A stretch of DNA of 64,000 nucleotides from assembly GCF_947387525.1 (NCBI RefSeq), contig NZ_CANDNW010000005.1, positions 1 to 64,000 of the forward strand. Direction: 5' to 3'. Of the stretch, positions 38,047-49,905 are shown piece by piece (position 1 is the stretch's first letter; the number at the start of each line of letters is the position of its first letter). Origin of the DNA: Limosilactobacillus viscerum. GTDB lineage: Bacteria > Bacillota > Bacilli > Lactobacillales > Lactobacillaceae. Position numbers and translations under genes: made by a program. Below the pieces are notes generated by a model that saw only the letters and a list, made by a program, of their open reading frames with translations, was not told the DNA's origin and did no database searches.

Positions 38047-38464
38047 AGTTGGGTTCATTATTGATTGCTACTGGATGGCTTATACCAGCATGAGGCAGCT
38101 GTGATTGCTCTCAGTGAATGGCTAGTGGAGAGGCAAACGAGTGGCTAGGCGCGGTGAGAGGCGCTGTAACGCGTGAAAAATAGCAATAAAATGATGGATG
38201 ATCAACCAGACTTACCGGGCATCGTGTGCGATGAAAGTGGGTTATCAATGGTACACAATTGCTGCTTATTAGCTATTTAAGGTCGTATATGACGATGTTA
38301 AGTTAGGCTTAAACTACTTGGCCAGCAAGAGAATAAATCACTTGTTGACGGCTGCTGGTGGCGGATGATGGACAAATTATTGCTAACATGCTTAATAACT
38401 GGTGGGTGTTAATTATTATTAAATTAACGTGTCAGATATATTTTATTATTAGTACATTATTGGC
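38047..38464. other. Long intergenic stretch before ldhD
   Basis: About 420 bases without a supported gene. A 29-codon frame starts at ATG 38192 but has no ribosome site. Sequence composition is closer to coding DNA in the first half (more G+C) than in the A+T-rich second half, so a decayed gene is possible. I see no match to a known family on either strand. Confidence 0.45.
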
Positions 38465-38535
38465 TGGAAGCGCTTTACTATCAACGATTACAGTTATATA
38501 ATTAAATTGTGAATAGTTTTGCAAATATTATTTGC
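38465..38535 (+). promoter_or_regulatory. ldhD upstream region with cre-like and Rex-like sites
   Basis: TGGAAGCGCTTTAC (38465-38478) fits the cre consensus at 12 of 14 positions. TTGTGAATAGTTTTGCAA (38507-38524) keeps one perfect Rex half-site (TTGTGAA) and a degenerate second one. A perfect dyad GCAAATATTATTTGC follows at 38521-38535. I could not assign -35 and -10 boxes with confidence. Confidence 0.5.
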
Positions 38536-38585
38536 AGTTATAACTATTTATATAGTTAGATGTTTTGGCAAGAAAAGGGGTATGA

Positions 38586-39596
<1,011 letters not shown>

Positions 39597-39619
39597 CATA
39601 ATTAAGTGAATGATTGATT

Positions 39620-39660
39620 AAAACCTCATAGTCGGTGGGAGTACCAACTATGGGGTTTTG
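39620..39660 (+). terminator. Terminator after ldhD
   Basis: AAAACCTCATAGTCGGT pairs with ACCAACTATGGGGTTTT around a short loop. Confidence 0.85.
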
Positions 39661-39715
39661 TAGTAAATTACTGCTCAAAAAATTAAAATTAAATTAGAAA
39701 AATGAGGTATTTTCC

Positions 39716-39744
39716 TTTACTTCTATCGTTAATCGTTGTATATT
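39716..39744 (+). promoter_or_regulatory. Promoter of the 158-aa gene
   Basis: -35 TTTACT (39716-39721), 17-base spacer, -10 TATATT (39739-39744), about 30 bases ahead of the start codon. Confidence 0.6.
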
Positions 39745-39773
39745 ACAACAATAATAAAAGGAGGGACTTTTAG

Positions 39774-40250
39774 ATGAGATATGATCTAGATTACTATTCA
39801 GTTGACCACATTCGTGACCAATTAGAAACACTTAGTGAAAAGCATGACTCAATTAAGGAAAACATCAGTGGTCGTCGAATCAAAGAAGTCTTCGACCTTT
39901 TCAATGAACATTATCACCAGCAGATCGAGGAAATTGATAAATCAATGAAGGATCAACTGCTACAAGGGGTTGACCTTACTCGTATCCGCTTAGAGAGCCG
40001 CTTCCTTAGCTACATTTACAAGGCTAACAACAAGTACTTAAAGAATACTAAACGGCGGGTAGAAGAGATCTACGACTATGATCAGTTGAACATTACCGGT
40101 GATTTCATTGAATCATATGATGAAATGGCTGAACAAATCATTGATGAGACCTTTACACAGCTTCAAAATATGACCGAAACGATTGATCGGGCACACCGAG
40201 TGATTCTAAATCAAGAAAAAATTGACCTTGAAGTTCTGCCAGAGCTTTAA
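39774..40250 (+). CDS. Hypothetical all-helical protein
   Basis: I do not recognise this 158-residue protein. It is acidic, soluble and predicted almost wholly helical with long heptad-like stretches (for example residues 12-70 and 105-145), so a coiled-coil or helical bundle is likely. No Cys, signal peptide or membrane segment is seen. AAAGGAGGG precedes the ATG by ten bases. It has its own promoter and terminator, so it is a single-gene unit between ldhD and adhE. No function should be read from these neighbours. Confidence 0.75.
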   Translation: MRYDLDYYSVDHIRDQLETLSEKHDSIKENISGRRIKEVFDLFNEHYHQQIEEIDKSMKDQLLQGVDLTRIRLESRFLSYIYKANNKYLKNTKRRVEEIYDYDQLNITGDFIESYDEMAEQIIDETFTQLQNMTETIDRAHRVILNQEKIDLEVLPEL

Positions 40251-40255
40251 TCAGA

Positions 40256-40306
40256 AAAAGGGCCCACGGGTAGGGAATGGCTTTATTCCTTGCCTGTGAG
40301 CCCTTT
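40256..40306 (+). terminator. Terminator after the 158-aa gene
   Basis: AAAGGGCCCACGGG...GGAAT pairs with ATTCC...CCTGTGAGCCCTTT, a two-part stem followed by T-rich sequence. Confidence 0.85.
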
Positions 40307-40426
40307 GTTGTGGTTTTTAAAGCCTCATGGGGAAATATATAACGGCGGTACTAAAAGCGAAATCGGCCTTGCTGTGCCTTCTGGCAATCTGCTGTCAGAT
40401 CTTCTTTATTTACACCATTAACGACA

Positions 40427-40466
40427 AATAAAAACCGGGCTGAATTGATTCAGTCCGGCTTTTATT
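40427..40466. terminator. Terminator after adhE
   Basis: AATAAAAACCGGGCTGAAT pairs with ATTCAGTCCGGCTTTTATT. It works in both directions and lies about 40 bases past the adhE stop. Confidence 0.88.
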
Positions 40467-40507
40467 CTTATCCTTAGCGGAAATCAGATTCTACACTGGA
40501 GGTCAGC

Positions 40508-43201
40508 TTAGAATTGATCAATCAGTAATTGACGAATTTCAGCCAATGATGGTTGCCGTGGGTTTACAGGAGTGCATTGGTCGTTGTAGACGTTGTCAAC
40601 CATCGTGTCAAGTGCAGCGTCGAATTCCTTCTTAGTTACACCATTAGCAGAAAGCTTTGGAACAACGTTGACAGAAGCCATTAATTGGTCGATCTTGTCG
40701 CAGAGTGCTTCAACAAGTTCTGCATCGGTGTTACCCTTGCAGCCAACAGCCTTAGCGATTTGTGCGTAGTCGTGTTGAGCACGGTATACTTCATAACGTG
40801 GGAATGGGTTACGCTTTACGGCACCAGTCTTAGCGTTGAAGCGGATAACGTGGTTCATAGCGATAGAAATTGCCAAACCGTGTGGAAGACCGAAGGCACC
40901 ACCAGTCTTGTGAGCCAGTGAGTGGTTCATACCAAGGAAGGCGTTAGCAAATGACATACCTGCCAAGGTAGCAGCGTAGTGCATCTTCTCACGAGCTTCT
41001 TCACCCTCTTCAGTTGGGTGCTTTGGATCGTAGTCGTAAGACTTCTTCAAGTACTTGAAGACAAGTTGTGCGGCTTCCAGAGCCCATGGACGGGTGAATT
41101 CAGATGCCATTACTGATACGTATGATTCGAGGGCGTGACTCAAAACGTCCAGACCAGTCCAGGACAATGTCCGCTTTGGAACAGTCATAACGAATTCAGG
41201 GTCAACAATTGCAACATCTGGAGTCAGTTCGTAGTCAGTAAGTGGGTACTTAACATCCGTCTTATCATCAGTGATAACTGAGTAAGGGGTGACTTCTGAA
41301 CCAGTACCAGAAGTAGTTGGGATACAAATTAACTTAGTAGCCTTTGGCTTCTGGAACTTAACAGTACGCTTACGGATATCCAAGAACTTCTGTTGCAGAC
41401 GAAGGAAGAGGTCGCTGACTTTGTCGTGGTCTTCCAAGAAGCCTGGTTCTTGGTTGAGTGAGTATTCGTACATGTAACGTGAAATCTTAGCGGCATCAAG
41501 GGCAGAACCACCACCGATAGCAAGGATGGTGTCAGGCTTGAAGTCGGCAATCTTTTGAGCAATTTCCATTGCTTGACTCAGAGGTGGGTTAGGCTCGATA
41601 TCGCCGTATACCCGGTAGTTGACAGGTTCATTCCGTGCGTTCAGTTGATCTTCAACCTTTTGTACGAAGCCAAATTCAACCATTCCTGGGTCAGCAACGA
41701 TAAATACACGGTGCATTTCTTCATAACTGTCACGCAGGTATGATACAGCGTTCTTTTCGTAGTAGATCTTTTGTGGTAGACGGATCCACTGTGGACGGTT
41801 ACGACGCTTTGCGACAGTCTTGACATTGAGTAGGTCTTGTGTTGATAAATTGTGTGACAATGAATTCTTCCCCCATGATCCGGTTCCAAGCGTCAAACTA
41901 GAGCGAAGAGCGTCGGTGTAAACATCACCAATGCCACCAATACTGTCAGGTTGGTTAACGAGGACACGTGCTGCGTCAACCTTCTTAGCGTATTCCTTAA
42001 CAAATGGGTCGTTCATTGAACCAATTTGAATGGCGGCGTTGTGGCCGGCACCTTGGTAGTTCAATATCTTTTCGACAATCCGGCAACCGTCTTCACGGTC
42101 CTTAGCCTTGTAAACAGAAAGTAATGGAGAAAGCTTTTCTGATGAAAGTTTTTCACCGATGTTCTTAGGATCAAGTTCGAACAGGAGAATGTCCTTACCT
42201 TCTGGCAACTTAGCACCAGCATGTTCAGCAATCCAACGAGCTGGCTTACCAGCGACCGGCCCGTTAACACCGTGCTTGTCGTTGAATACAAAGTCTTCGT
42301 ACTTCTTGTATTCACTCTTTGGAACAACGTAAGCACCGTGTTCTTGCATCTTCTTCATCCACTCGTCGTAAACGGGTTCTTCAATAACGGCTGAGTTTTC
42401 AGTAGCACAAATCATACTGTTATCGAACCGCTTGGAGAGAAGCATATCTTCAACGGCACGGTCGATCTTAGCAGTGTGGTCAACAAATTCAGCACCGTTA
42501 CCAGGACCAACACCCATTGATGGGTTACCAGAAGTAAGAGCAGCGTGGACCATGCTTGGACCACCGGTAGCCAAGATAGCAGCAACGTGTGGGTTGCGCA
42601 TCAGAGCAGTAGTCTTAGCAAGCGATGGCTTTTCAATCCATTGGATACAATCCTTTGGGGCACCTGCCTTAACAGCAGCATCATAAAGAATTTGTGCAGC
42701 GTGGACTGAACACTTTTGTGCTTGTGGGTGGAACCCGAAGACAATCGTGTTACGAGTCTTCAAAGCAATCAAAATCTTAAACATTGTCGTTGAAGTTGGG
42801 TTAGTAACTGGAACAACACCAGCTAAAACACCAAGTGGGGCGGCAATCTTTACTTGACCTAAAACAGGATCTTCACCAATTACACCAACAGTCTTATCAT
42901 CCTTAATGGAGTGGTAACAGTTTTCACTGGCGAACCGGTTCTTAGTATCCTTATCTTCAACAACACCACGTTGGGTTTCGTCAACGGCTTCGTGAGCTAA
43001 ACGAAGAGAAGCTTCAGTACCAGCTGTGGCAGCAGCTTGTACGATCTTGTCAACTTGCTCTTGTGAATAGGTAGCGAACTTTTCTTCCGCTGCCATGGCA
43101 CGCTTGATTAAGCCGTCAATGTATTCACGAGCTTCTTTTTCTTCAGCTTCTTTTTGCTCTTTGGTTGGCTGTACCTTTGCGGCTTTTTTATTCTTATCCA
43201 T
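40508..43201 (-). CDS. adhE: Bifunctional acetaldehyde-CoA/alcohol dehydrogenase
   Basis: An 897-residue fusion that turns acetyl-CoA into ethanol through acetaldehyde with two NADH. The N-terminal aldehyde dehydrogenase (to ~440) has the catalytic Cys in SMICATENSAVI near residue 258. The C-terminal iron alcohol dehydrogenase has GGGSALDAAK and the metal-binding His in GMNHSLAHKTGGAFGLPHG. Length fits AdhE, which forms spirosome filaments. ATG 43201 follows AGGAGGG; an in-frame start at 43234 overlaps that site. Separate control region at 43309-43430. Confidence 0.97.
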   Translation of the reverse strand: MDKNKKAAKVQPTKEQKEAEEKEAREYIDGLIKRAMAAEEKFATYSQEQVDKIVQAAATAGTEASLRLAHEAVDETQRGVVEDKDTKNRFASENCYHSIKDDKTVGVIGEDPVLGQVKIAAPLGVLAGVVPVTNPTSTTMFKILIALKTRNTIVFGFHPQAQKCSVHAAQILYDAAVKAGAPKDCIQWIEKPSLAKTTALMRNPHVAAILATGGPSMVHAALTSGNPSMGVGPGNGAEFVDHTAKIDRAVEDMLLSKRFDNSMICATENSAVIEEPVYDEWMKKMQEHGAYVVPKSEYKKYEDFVFNDKHGVNGPVAGKPARWIAEHAGAKLPEGKDILLFELDPKNIGEKLSSEKLSPLLSVYKAKDREDGCRIVEKILNYQGAGHNAAIQIGSMNDPFVKEYAKKVDAARVLVNQPDSIGGIGDVYTDALRSSLTLGTGSWGKNSLSHNLSTQDLLNVKTVAKRRNRPQWIRLPQKIYYEKNAVSYLRDSYEEMHRVFIVADPGMVEFGFVQKVEDQLNARNEPVNYRVYGDIEPNPPLSQAMEIAQKIADFKPDTILAIGGGSALDAAKISRYMYEYSLNQEPGFLEDHDKVSDLFLRLQQKFLDIRKRTVKFQKPKATKLICIPTTSGTGSEVTPYSVITDDKTDVKYPLTDYELTPDVAIVDPEFVMTVPKRTLSWTGLDVLSHALESYVSVMASEFTRPWALEAAQLVFKYLKKSYDYDPKHPTEEGEEAREKMHYAATLAGMSFANAFLGMNHSLAHKTGGAFGLPHGLAISIAMNHVIRFNAKTGAVKRNPFPRYEVYRAQHDYAQIAKAVGCKGNTDAELVEALCDKIDQLMASVNVVPKLSANGVTKKEFDAALDTMVDNVYNDQCTPVNPRQPSLAEIRQLLIDQF

Positions 43202-43308
43202 CTGCCAATGCCCTCCTATCAACAAACGAAACATCTATAAACCAATTTGAATTCTATCTTTGAATCGTCCCCTCCAAACAACAAACTTAACTTCATGAAC
43301 CAATTCTT

Positions 43309-43336
43309 ATTATAGATCAAAATGTCTTAATTACAA
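43309..43336 (-). promoter_or_regulatory. adhE promoter
   Basis: On the minus strand: -35 TTGTAA (43336-43331), a 16-base spacer and -10 TATAAT (43314-43309). The 5' leader is about 100 bases. Confidence 0.7.
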
Positions 43337-43341
43337 TAGGT

Positions 43342-43430
43342 AAATGAACTTTTTCACAAAAAACATTTATGACAAACGTTTGCTCATAGATATTTCAATG
43401 GCGTAAAAGGAAACGCTTTCGTAATTAATT
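43342..43430 (-). promoter_or_regulatory. Rex-like and cre-like sites upstream of adhE
   Basis: On the minus strand TTGTGAAAAAGTTCATTT (43359-43342) has a perfect Rex half-site TTGTGAA and a partial second one, just upstream of the -35. Farther up are the dyad GCAAACGTTTG (around 43373-43383) and GAAAGCGTTTCC (around 43411-43422), both cre-like. Together they suggest NADH and carbon control of adhE. Confidence 0.5.
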
Positions 43431-43545
43431 GAATTTGCGACATTATTTATAAAATGTGCAAAAATTATTCACATTTTCACAACCAAGTAATATAAAGCTT
43501 TACCATGCCTAACTTTGTTTTTCCCTTTACCTATACCAAAATAAA

Positions 43546-43583
43546 AGGCTGGGCAAATACTTTATTGAGTATCTACCCAGCCT
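43546..43583 (-). terminator. Terminator of the 38-aa gene
   Basis: AGGCTGGG ... AAATACT pairs with AGTAT ... CCCAGCCT. On the minus strand the stem is followed by TTTTATTTT, 22 bases after the stop of the small gene. Confidence 0.8.
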
Positions 43584-43604
43584 GATTACTGAATTGTTTA
43601 TTTG

Positions 43605-43721
43605 TTACGCAAAGAGAACGACCTTCCCATCAACCTTGATAGGTAATACCGCTGAATTTTCTTTACGAACCTTAGCTGATTGGTTGTTTTCCTTGCTGAA
43701 TAACTTTGAATTTAGTAGCAT
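43605..43721 (-). CDS. Small 38-residue protein of unknown function
   Basis: The frame begins MLLNSKLFSKENNQSAKV and ends KVDGKVVLFA. It is basic and soluble with a short hydrophobic C-terminus; I do not recognise it. Support comes from the surrounding signals: GGGAG eight bases ahead of the ATG, a promoter at 43753-43780 and a terminator at 43546-43583. Together they define a ~200-nt transcription unit. A palindrome GCGTTTAAACGC sits just upstream of the -35. Confidence 0.6.
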   Translation of the reverse strand: MLLNSKLFSKENNQSAKVRKENSAVLPIKVDGKVVLFA

Positions 43722-43752
43722 TTTGATCGCTCCCTTCATATTTTCCACCATT

Positions 43753-43780
43753 AAGATAACATCTTCGATCCCGTTAGCAA
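43753..43780 (-). promoter_or_regulatory. Promoter of the 38-aa gene
   Basis: On the minus strand: -35 TTGCTA (43780-43775), a 16-base spacer and extended -10 TGTTATCTT (TATCTT at 43758-43753). A dyad GCGTTTAAACGC occupies about 43782-43793. Confidence 0.5.
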
Positions 43781-44024
43781 AGCGTTTAAACGCCCTTACT
43801 CATTTTTAAAATGCATAAATTTAGTGGGAATAAACGCTTGCGATGTATAGTAACGCGGCAAAGATGCATAATTGTTGATTTAACGCCATTAATCGCGTTG
43901 AATAATGAATATATATTTTTTGCCAATTCTAAGAAAAAGATGAGCAATTTGCTTAGAATGGCCAGCTTACTTATTGCAATTTCGGCTGGTGGTAATTAGG
44001 ATTGCGATAGGATAGGAGGCAATT

Positions 44025-44879
44025 ATGGCAACAAAAATCACGATGGGGATGACCACCTGGACAGAACACCCCGTCCTAATACATAACGAACAGCGACCGG
44101 TGACCCTCAATGAATATGCCCAATATTTTCCAACCGTTGAAGTGGATACCTTTTTCTATGCACTCCCGCAAATGAGTACCATTCAAAACTGGCTTTCAAT
44201 GGTTCCGGAGAGTTTTCAATTTATTATCAAGGCAAACCAGGGGATGACCCTTCACCGTCGGGGGCAGGAAAAGGGTGAAGTGGAGCAGCTCTTTGCCCAG
44301 TACCGTAAGACAATTTCACCACTGATTGCTAGTGGTCAGCTCAAAACGATCTTGTTTCAGTTCCCGCCATATTTTGATTCTAGCGTTGCGGATATTGAGT
44401 ATTTACGGATGGTCCGAAGCTGGCTGGGTGATTTGCCTGTGGCGGTTGAATTGCGGAATAATAGCTGGTACCGGCCCGGGGTTATCGATTCGTTAATTGG
44501 ATATTGTCGGGACCTTGATTTTACCTTGGTAGCCGCAGATGAACCACATGACCAAGTTACAACTGTACCGTTTAAATTGGTTACCACCAATCCGAACTTA
44601 GTAATGCTCCGCCTCCATGGGCGCAATAAGCAGGGCTGGGCAAACCAGGATAAGAGCTGGCGCAAAACACGGACGCTATATAAGTATTCTCACGATGAAT
44701 TAGCTAGTTTTATGCAAGCTATTAACCACCTGCAGCCGCAACCTAACGAGGTTTGCATCATCTTTAACAACAATTCTGGTGGGGATGCTGCACCAAATGC
44801 GTTGGAACTGCAAAAGATGATGGGAATCAACTTTACGGGACTAGCTCCCCGTTCACCAGAACAGCTCGACCTGTTTTGA
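44025..44879 (+). CDS. DUF72 domain-containing protein
   Basis: A 284-residue cytosolic protein of the YecE-like DUF72 family, with a TIM-barrel-like fold of unknown activity. Typical segments are TMGMTTWTEHP, the block AQYFPTVEVDTFFYALP, LFQFPPYFD, VAVELRNNSW and MLRLHGRNKQGW. RBS AGGAGG is 8 bases ahead. It is transcribed ahead of metG with its own start; the metG promoter lies in the 78-base gap. Confidence 0.9.
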   Translation: MATKITMGMTTWTEHPVLIHNEQRPVTLNEYAQYFPTVEVDTFFYALPQMSTIQNWLSMVPESFQFIIKANQGMTLHRRGQEKGEVEQLFAQYRKTISPLIASGQLKTILFQFPPYFDSSVADIEYLRMVRSWLGDLPVAVELRNNSWYRPGVIDSLIGYCRDLDFTLVAADEPHDQVTTVPFKLVTTNPNLVMLRLHGRNKQGWANQDKSWRKTRTLYKYSHDELASFMQAINHLQPQPNEVCIIFNNNSGGDAAPNALELQKMMGINFTGLAPRSPEQLDLF

Positions 44880-44939
44880 CCACTGTCCGTCACCATTGCC
44901 ACGCTGTTTATGCTATACTTAACGTCAATACAATCTTAG

Positions 44940-46988
<2,049 letters not shown>

Positions 46989-46991
46989 AAG

Positions 46992-47807
46992 ATGGGAAAA
47001 CAACGAGGAGATTGGCGCAAGGTCTACGATTCCCATACGCACCTTAATGATGATCCTTTTTATGATGATGTCGCTGCTTTTGAAAACCGGGCAGCCCATT
47101 ATGGAGTAACCGAGATGAACATTGTTGGTTCGAATACCAAACTGAACCAACGGGCATTAGCGCTGGGTGAACAGTACAGCAATTTGCACCCCATCATCGG
47201 TTGGCACCCGGAAGATATTAAGAATTTTAACGAAACGACACGTGAACAATTATGGCAGCAGCTTCACACCCCCACAGTGGTTGCCATTGGCGAAATCGGC
47301 CTTGACTACTACAATGACGAAAATTCGCCACATGACCGCCAGCAAGCAATCTTTGCCGAGCAGCTAGACTGGGCACGGCGCCTGCACTTGCCGGTTTCAA
47401 TTCACTGTCGGGAGGCGCTGGCAGATACGTACGATATTTTAAAAGATGCGCATGTCGATGAGTTTGGTGGCGTAATGCACAGTTTCAATGGGTCACCAGA
47501 ATGGGCAGAAAAGTTCATGAACCTGGGAATGTATATTTCCTTTAGTGGGGTTGCAAGTTTTGGCAGTGCCACCGAAGTCCATGAAGCAGTTAAGGCAGTT
47601 CCGCTTAACCGGATGATGGTTGAGACAGATGCTCCTTACTTAACACCAGCACCATACCGGGGAAAGCAGAATGAACCGGCTTTTACTAAGTTTGTGGTTG
47701 ATGCAGTTGCTGAACTTAAGCAGGTTGAAACCAGCCGGGTAGCTTACCAGACGTACAAGAACGCCAGTCAACTTTTCTTAAAGGACCGAAAGCATGACGA
47801 AAATTAA
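46992..47807 (+). CDS. TatD-family metal-dependent hydrolase
   Basis: A 271-residue TIM-barrel hydrolase/DNase of the TatD type. Metal ligands are seen in YDSHTHLND (HxH), GEIGLDYY (Glu), SIHCREA and MHSFNG (His), and VETDAPYL (Asp). It starts three bases after metG and overlaps rnmV by 14 bases. The position between metG and rnmV is conserved in Firmicutes. DNase or exonuclease activity is known for relatives only. Confidence 0.93.
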   Translation: MGKQRGDWRKVYDSHTHLNDDPFYDDVAAFENRAAHYGVTEMNIVGSNTKLNQRALALGEQYSNLHPIIGWHPEDIKNFNETTREQLWQQLHTPTVVAIGEIGLDYYNDENSPHDRQQAIFAEQLDWARRLHLPVSIHCREALADTYDILKDAHVDEFGGVMHSFNGSPEWAEKFMNLGMYISFSGVASFGSATEVHEAVKAVPLNRMMVETDAPYLTPAPYRGKQNEPAFTKFVVDAVAELKQVETSRVAYQTYKNASQLFLKDRKHDEN

Positions 47808-48360
47808 AGAAGTAATTGTTGTTGAAGGAAAAGATGATACTAAGCAGATCAAGAAGGCAGTTGATGCTGATACTTATGAGACTAATGGTTCAGCATTAAA
47901 TGAGGGCGACCTTGCCCGTTTAAGAAAGCTGCAGGCTAGCCGGGGACTGATCGTTTTCACCGACCCCGACTTTAATGGGGAACGGTTGCGGAAGATGATC
48001 TCGGCAGCGGTCCCAGGAATAAAACATGCCTTTATCCGTCGCGATCAAGGGGTACCAACCGAAGCTCATGGCAGCTTGGGAGTCGAACATGCTGATCCGG
48101 CGACGATTAAGGCCGCACTAGATCACCTTTACACCCAGGCACCCGAAGAACAGGTCATCTTTTCGCACCAAGATTTGCAACAGGCGGGTTTAACTGGTAA
48201 TGCTCAGGCCCGGCACCGTCGCGAACGCTTGGGACAACTGCTTGGAATTGGTTACGGTAATGGTAAGCAACTCGTCCACCGCTTAAATATGTTCCGGATT
48301 ACTCCCGAACAGTTTGCAAAAGCAGTTCAACAGATCGACCAGGAGGAAGAAAATGAGTAA
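47794..48360 (+). CDS. rnmV: Ribonuclease M5
   Basis: A 188-residue TOPRIM-domain nuclease that trims the 5S rRNA precursor. The acidic catalytic motifs are [11 protein letters not shown] near residue 9 and [12 protein letters not shown] near residue 56. Length normal. It overlaps tatD and ksgA (8 bases), so the run is translationally coupled. Confidence 0.95.
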   Translation: MTKIKEVIVVEGKDDTKQIKKAVDADTYETNGSALNEGDLARLRKLQASRGLIVFTDPDFNGERLRKMISAAVPGIKHAFIRRDQGVPTEAHGSLGVEHADPATIKAALDHLYTQAPEEQVIFSHQDLQQAGLTGNAQARHRRERLGQLLGIGYGNGKQLVHRLNMFRITPEQFAKAVQQIDQEEENE

Positions 48361-49246
48361 CACGCCAGAAATTGGTAGTCGGACCCGGACGAGGGCCATC
48401 ATGGAAAAGTATGGTATCCATACAAAAAAGAGCTTTGGTCAGAACTTTCTGACTGATTTAAATGTTCTCAAAAACATTGTTGATGCGGCGAAAATTACGA
48501 AGGAAGATAACGTAATTGAAATCGGCCCAGGGATTGGTGCATTAACTGAACAGTTGGCCCAATCGGCTGGGGAGGTCCTTGCTCTTGAAATTGACCAGGA
48601 CCTGATTCCGGTTTTGGAGGAAGTACTTGAGCCATACGGCAATGTAACGGTACTTAACCAGGATGTCCTTCAAGCCAACCTGCCGGAATTAATCAAGGAA
48701 CATTTTACTGACCCAAATAAGCCGGTAAAGGTAGTTGCCAATTTGCCTTACTACATTACAAGCCCAATTCTGATGAACCTGCTGGCCTCGCCAGTTAAAT
48801 GGGCGGCTATTTGTGTCATGATGCAAAAGGAAGTGGCGCAACGGTTAACTGCCAAGCCCGGCACTAAGCAATATGGTGCGTTAACTCTCGCAATTGAGTA
48901 CCAGATGTCAGCTGAGATTGCTTTTAATGTATCGCGGCGGGTCTTTGTACCTTCGCCCAATGTTGATTCAGCAATTGTAGTATTGAAACCACGGCAGTCA
49001 CCACTAGCCGTTCAGCCATTTGATAAGAAAAAATTATTTGGCTTTATTCGTGGTTGCTTTGCTCACCGGCGTAAAAGCTTATGGAATAATCTGCAGTCAA
49101 CAATTGGCAAACAGGCTGAAACAAAGGAGAAAATGCAGGGAATTCTTGATCAATTAGGGATTTCAGCACAAATACGGCCAGAACGGCTAACCCTTGAACA
49201 ATTTATTAAGCTGGCCAATGCACTTCACGCGGATCAACTGCTATAA
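48353..49246 (+). CDS. ksgA: 16S rRNA dimethyladenosine transferase
   Basis: A 297-residue SAM-dependent methyltransferase (RsmA) that dimethylates two adenosines near the 3' end of 16S rRNA. Motifs: [24 protein letters not shown] for SAM and [14 protein letters not shown] as the NLPY catalytic motif. ATG 48353 follows AGGAGGAAG; the in-frame upstream ATG 48314 lies within rnmV. Confidence 0.96.
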   Translation: MSNTPEIGSRTRTRAIMEKYGIHTKKSFGQNFLTDLNVLKNIVDAAKITKEDNVIEIGPGIGALTEQLAQSAGEVLALEIDQDLIPVLEEVLEPYGNVTVLNQDVLQANLPELIKEHFTDPNKPVKVVANLPYYITSPILMNLLASPVKWAAICVMMQKEVAQRLTAKPGTKQYGALTLAIEYQMSAEIAFNVSRRVFVPSPNVDSAIVVLKPRQSPLAVQPFDKKKLFGFIRGCFAHRRKSLWNNLQSTIGKQAETKEKMQGILDQLGISAQIRPERLTLEQFIKLANALHADQLL

Positions 49247-49342
49247 ACGTTAATATTATTGACTTCATTATAATAAAATGGTAATATTAATTGTTTCATG
49301 CTGAAAAATGGTACTGTTGGAGTGCAGTGAGGTGAAGTTTAA

Positions 49343-49585
49343 GTGCCAGAATCAATTGTTGAAATTAAGAAAGAATTAGATGACCGGATTGGTCAACCCG
49401 TCCTCATAAAGGCACAGGCTGGTCGAAAGCGGGTTGCTACCCATCATGGGATTTTGAGCAAAACTTACCCAGCAATTTTTGTTATCCATTTGAATGACGG
49501 TAATGGTTCATTAGACCGGATTTCATATAGTTATACTGATTTATTAACACATAATATTTCCCTAGCCTTTGAACCAGAAGCATAG
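49343..49585 (+). CDS. veg: Veg family protein
   Basis: An 80-residue small beta-rich protein of the Veg family. In Bacillus subtilis Veg promotes biofilm matrix expression and is made in growing cells. The core DDRIGQPVLIKAQAGRKRVATHHGILSKTYPAIFVI is split here: it starts at residue 10 with DDRIGQPV and continues with the conserved GRKR and YPAIFV. GTG 49343 is the start, eight bases after GAGGTG. The ksgA-veg-ispE order is common in Firmicutes. Confidence 0.92.
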   Translation: MPESIVEIKKELDDRIGQPVLIKAQAGRKRVATHHGILSKTYPAIFVIHLNDGNGSLDRISYSYTDLLTHNISLAFEPEA

Positions 49586-49593
49586 GGGCACGT

Positions 49594-49638
49594 AAAGCGG
49601 GCTTGCAACTCAGTGATTGAGCTGCAAAGCCCGCTTTT
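49594..49638 (+). terminator. Terminator after veg
   Basis: AAAGCGGGCTTGCA pairs with TGCAAAGCCCGCTTT with an extended CTCA...TGAG inner stem, followed by TTATTATTTTTT. Confidence 0.9.
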
Positions 49639-49644
49639 ATTATT

Positions 49645-49696
49645 TTTTGCCATGCTAATCTTTCGTCCCTCTAGGTGGCCCTTCGCACTTGTTGTT
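49645..49696 (+). repeat. 52-bp direct repeat, copy A
   Basis: Starts TTTTGCCATGCTAATC and ends CACTTGTTGTT. It recurs exactly 120 bases downstream with two mismatches. It begins in the T tail of the veg terminator. No coding role is evident, although on the minus strand both copies are in one frame that includes RKISMAK. Confidence 0.85.
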
Positions 49697-49764
49697 AATG
49701 TGCTACGGGCCGAGGAACTAGTGCTTAGCAGACAAAAAGAATTACCGCCATGGGCGCTAACCCC

Positions 49765-49816
49765 TTTTGCCATGCTAATCTTTCGTCCCTCTTGGTGGCC
49801 CTTCACACTTGTTGTT
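49765..49816 (+). repeat. 52-bp direct repeat, copy B
   Basis: Second copy of the 49645-49696 unit (50 of 52 bases equal). The 68 bases between the copies are unrelated to the repeat. It ends about 90 bases before ispE. Confidence 0.85.
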
Positions 49817-49905
49817 TATAAACTTCTTAACATCATCAGTCTTGCTGTTTATTAGTGCCGTTAGTATAATCGAGTTAAAAGCTTTTTCGGTAAGGAGGGA
49901 TGGTA

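Noticed and set aside
38192-38281. 29-codon frame starting MMDDQPDLPG
   Set aside because: No ribosome site, promoter or terminator supports it.
43811-43999. 62-codon frame ahead of the DUF72 gene
   Set aside because: No ribosome site at the start; composition follows the A+T-rich intergenic background.
49531-49806. 91-codon minus-strand frame across the 52-bp repeats
   Set aside because: It has repeated KGHxEGRKISMAK units only because the DNA is repeated; it runs through the veg terminator and into veg, with no ribosome site.
49645-49816. CRISPR array
   Set aside because: Only two repeats, 52 bp long with a 68-bp spacer, and no cas genes.
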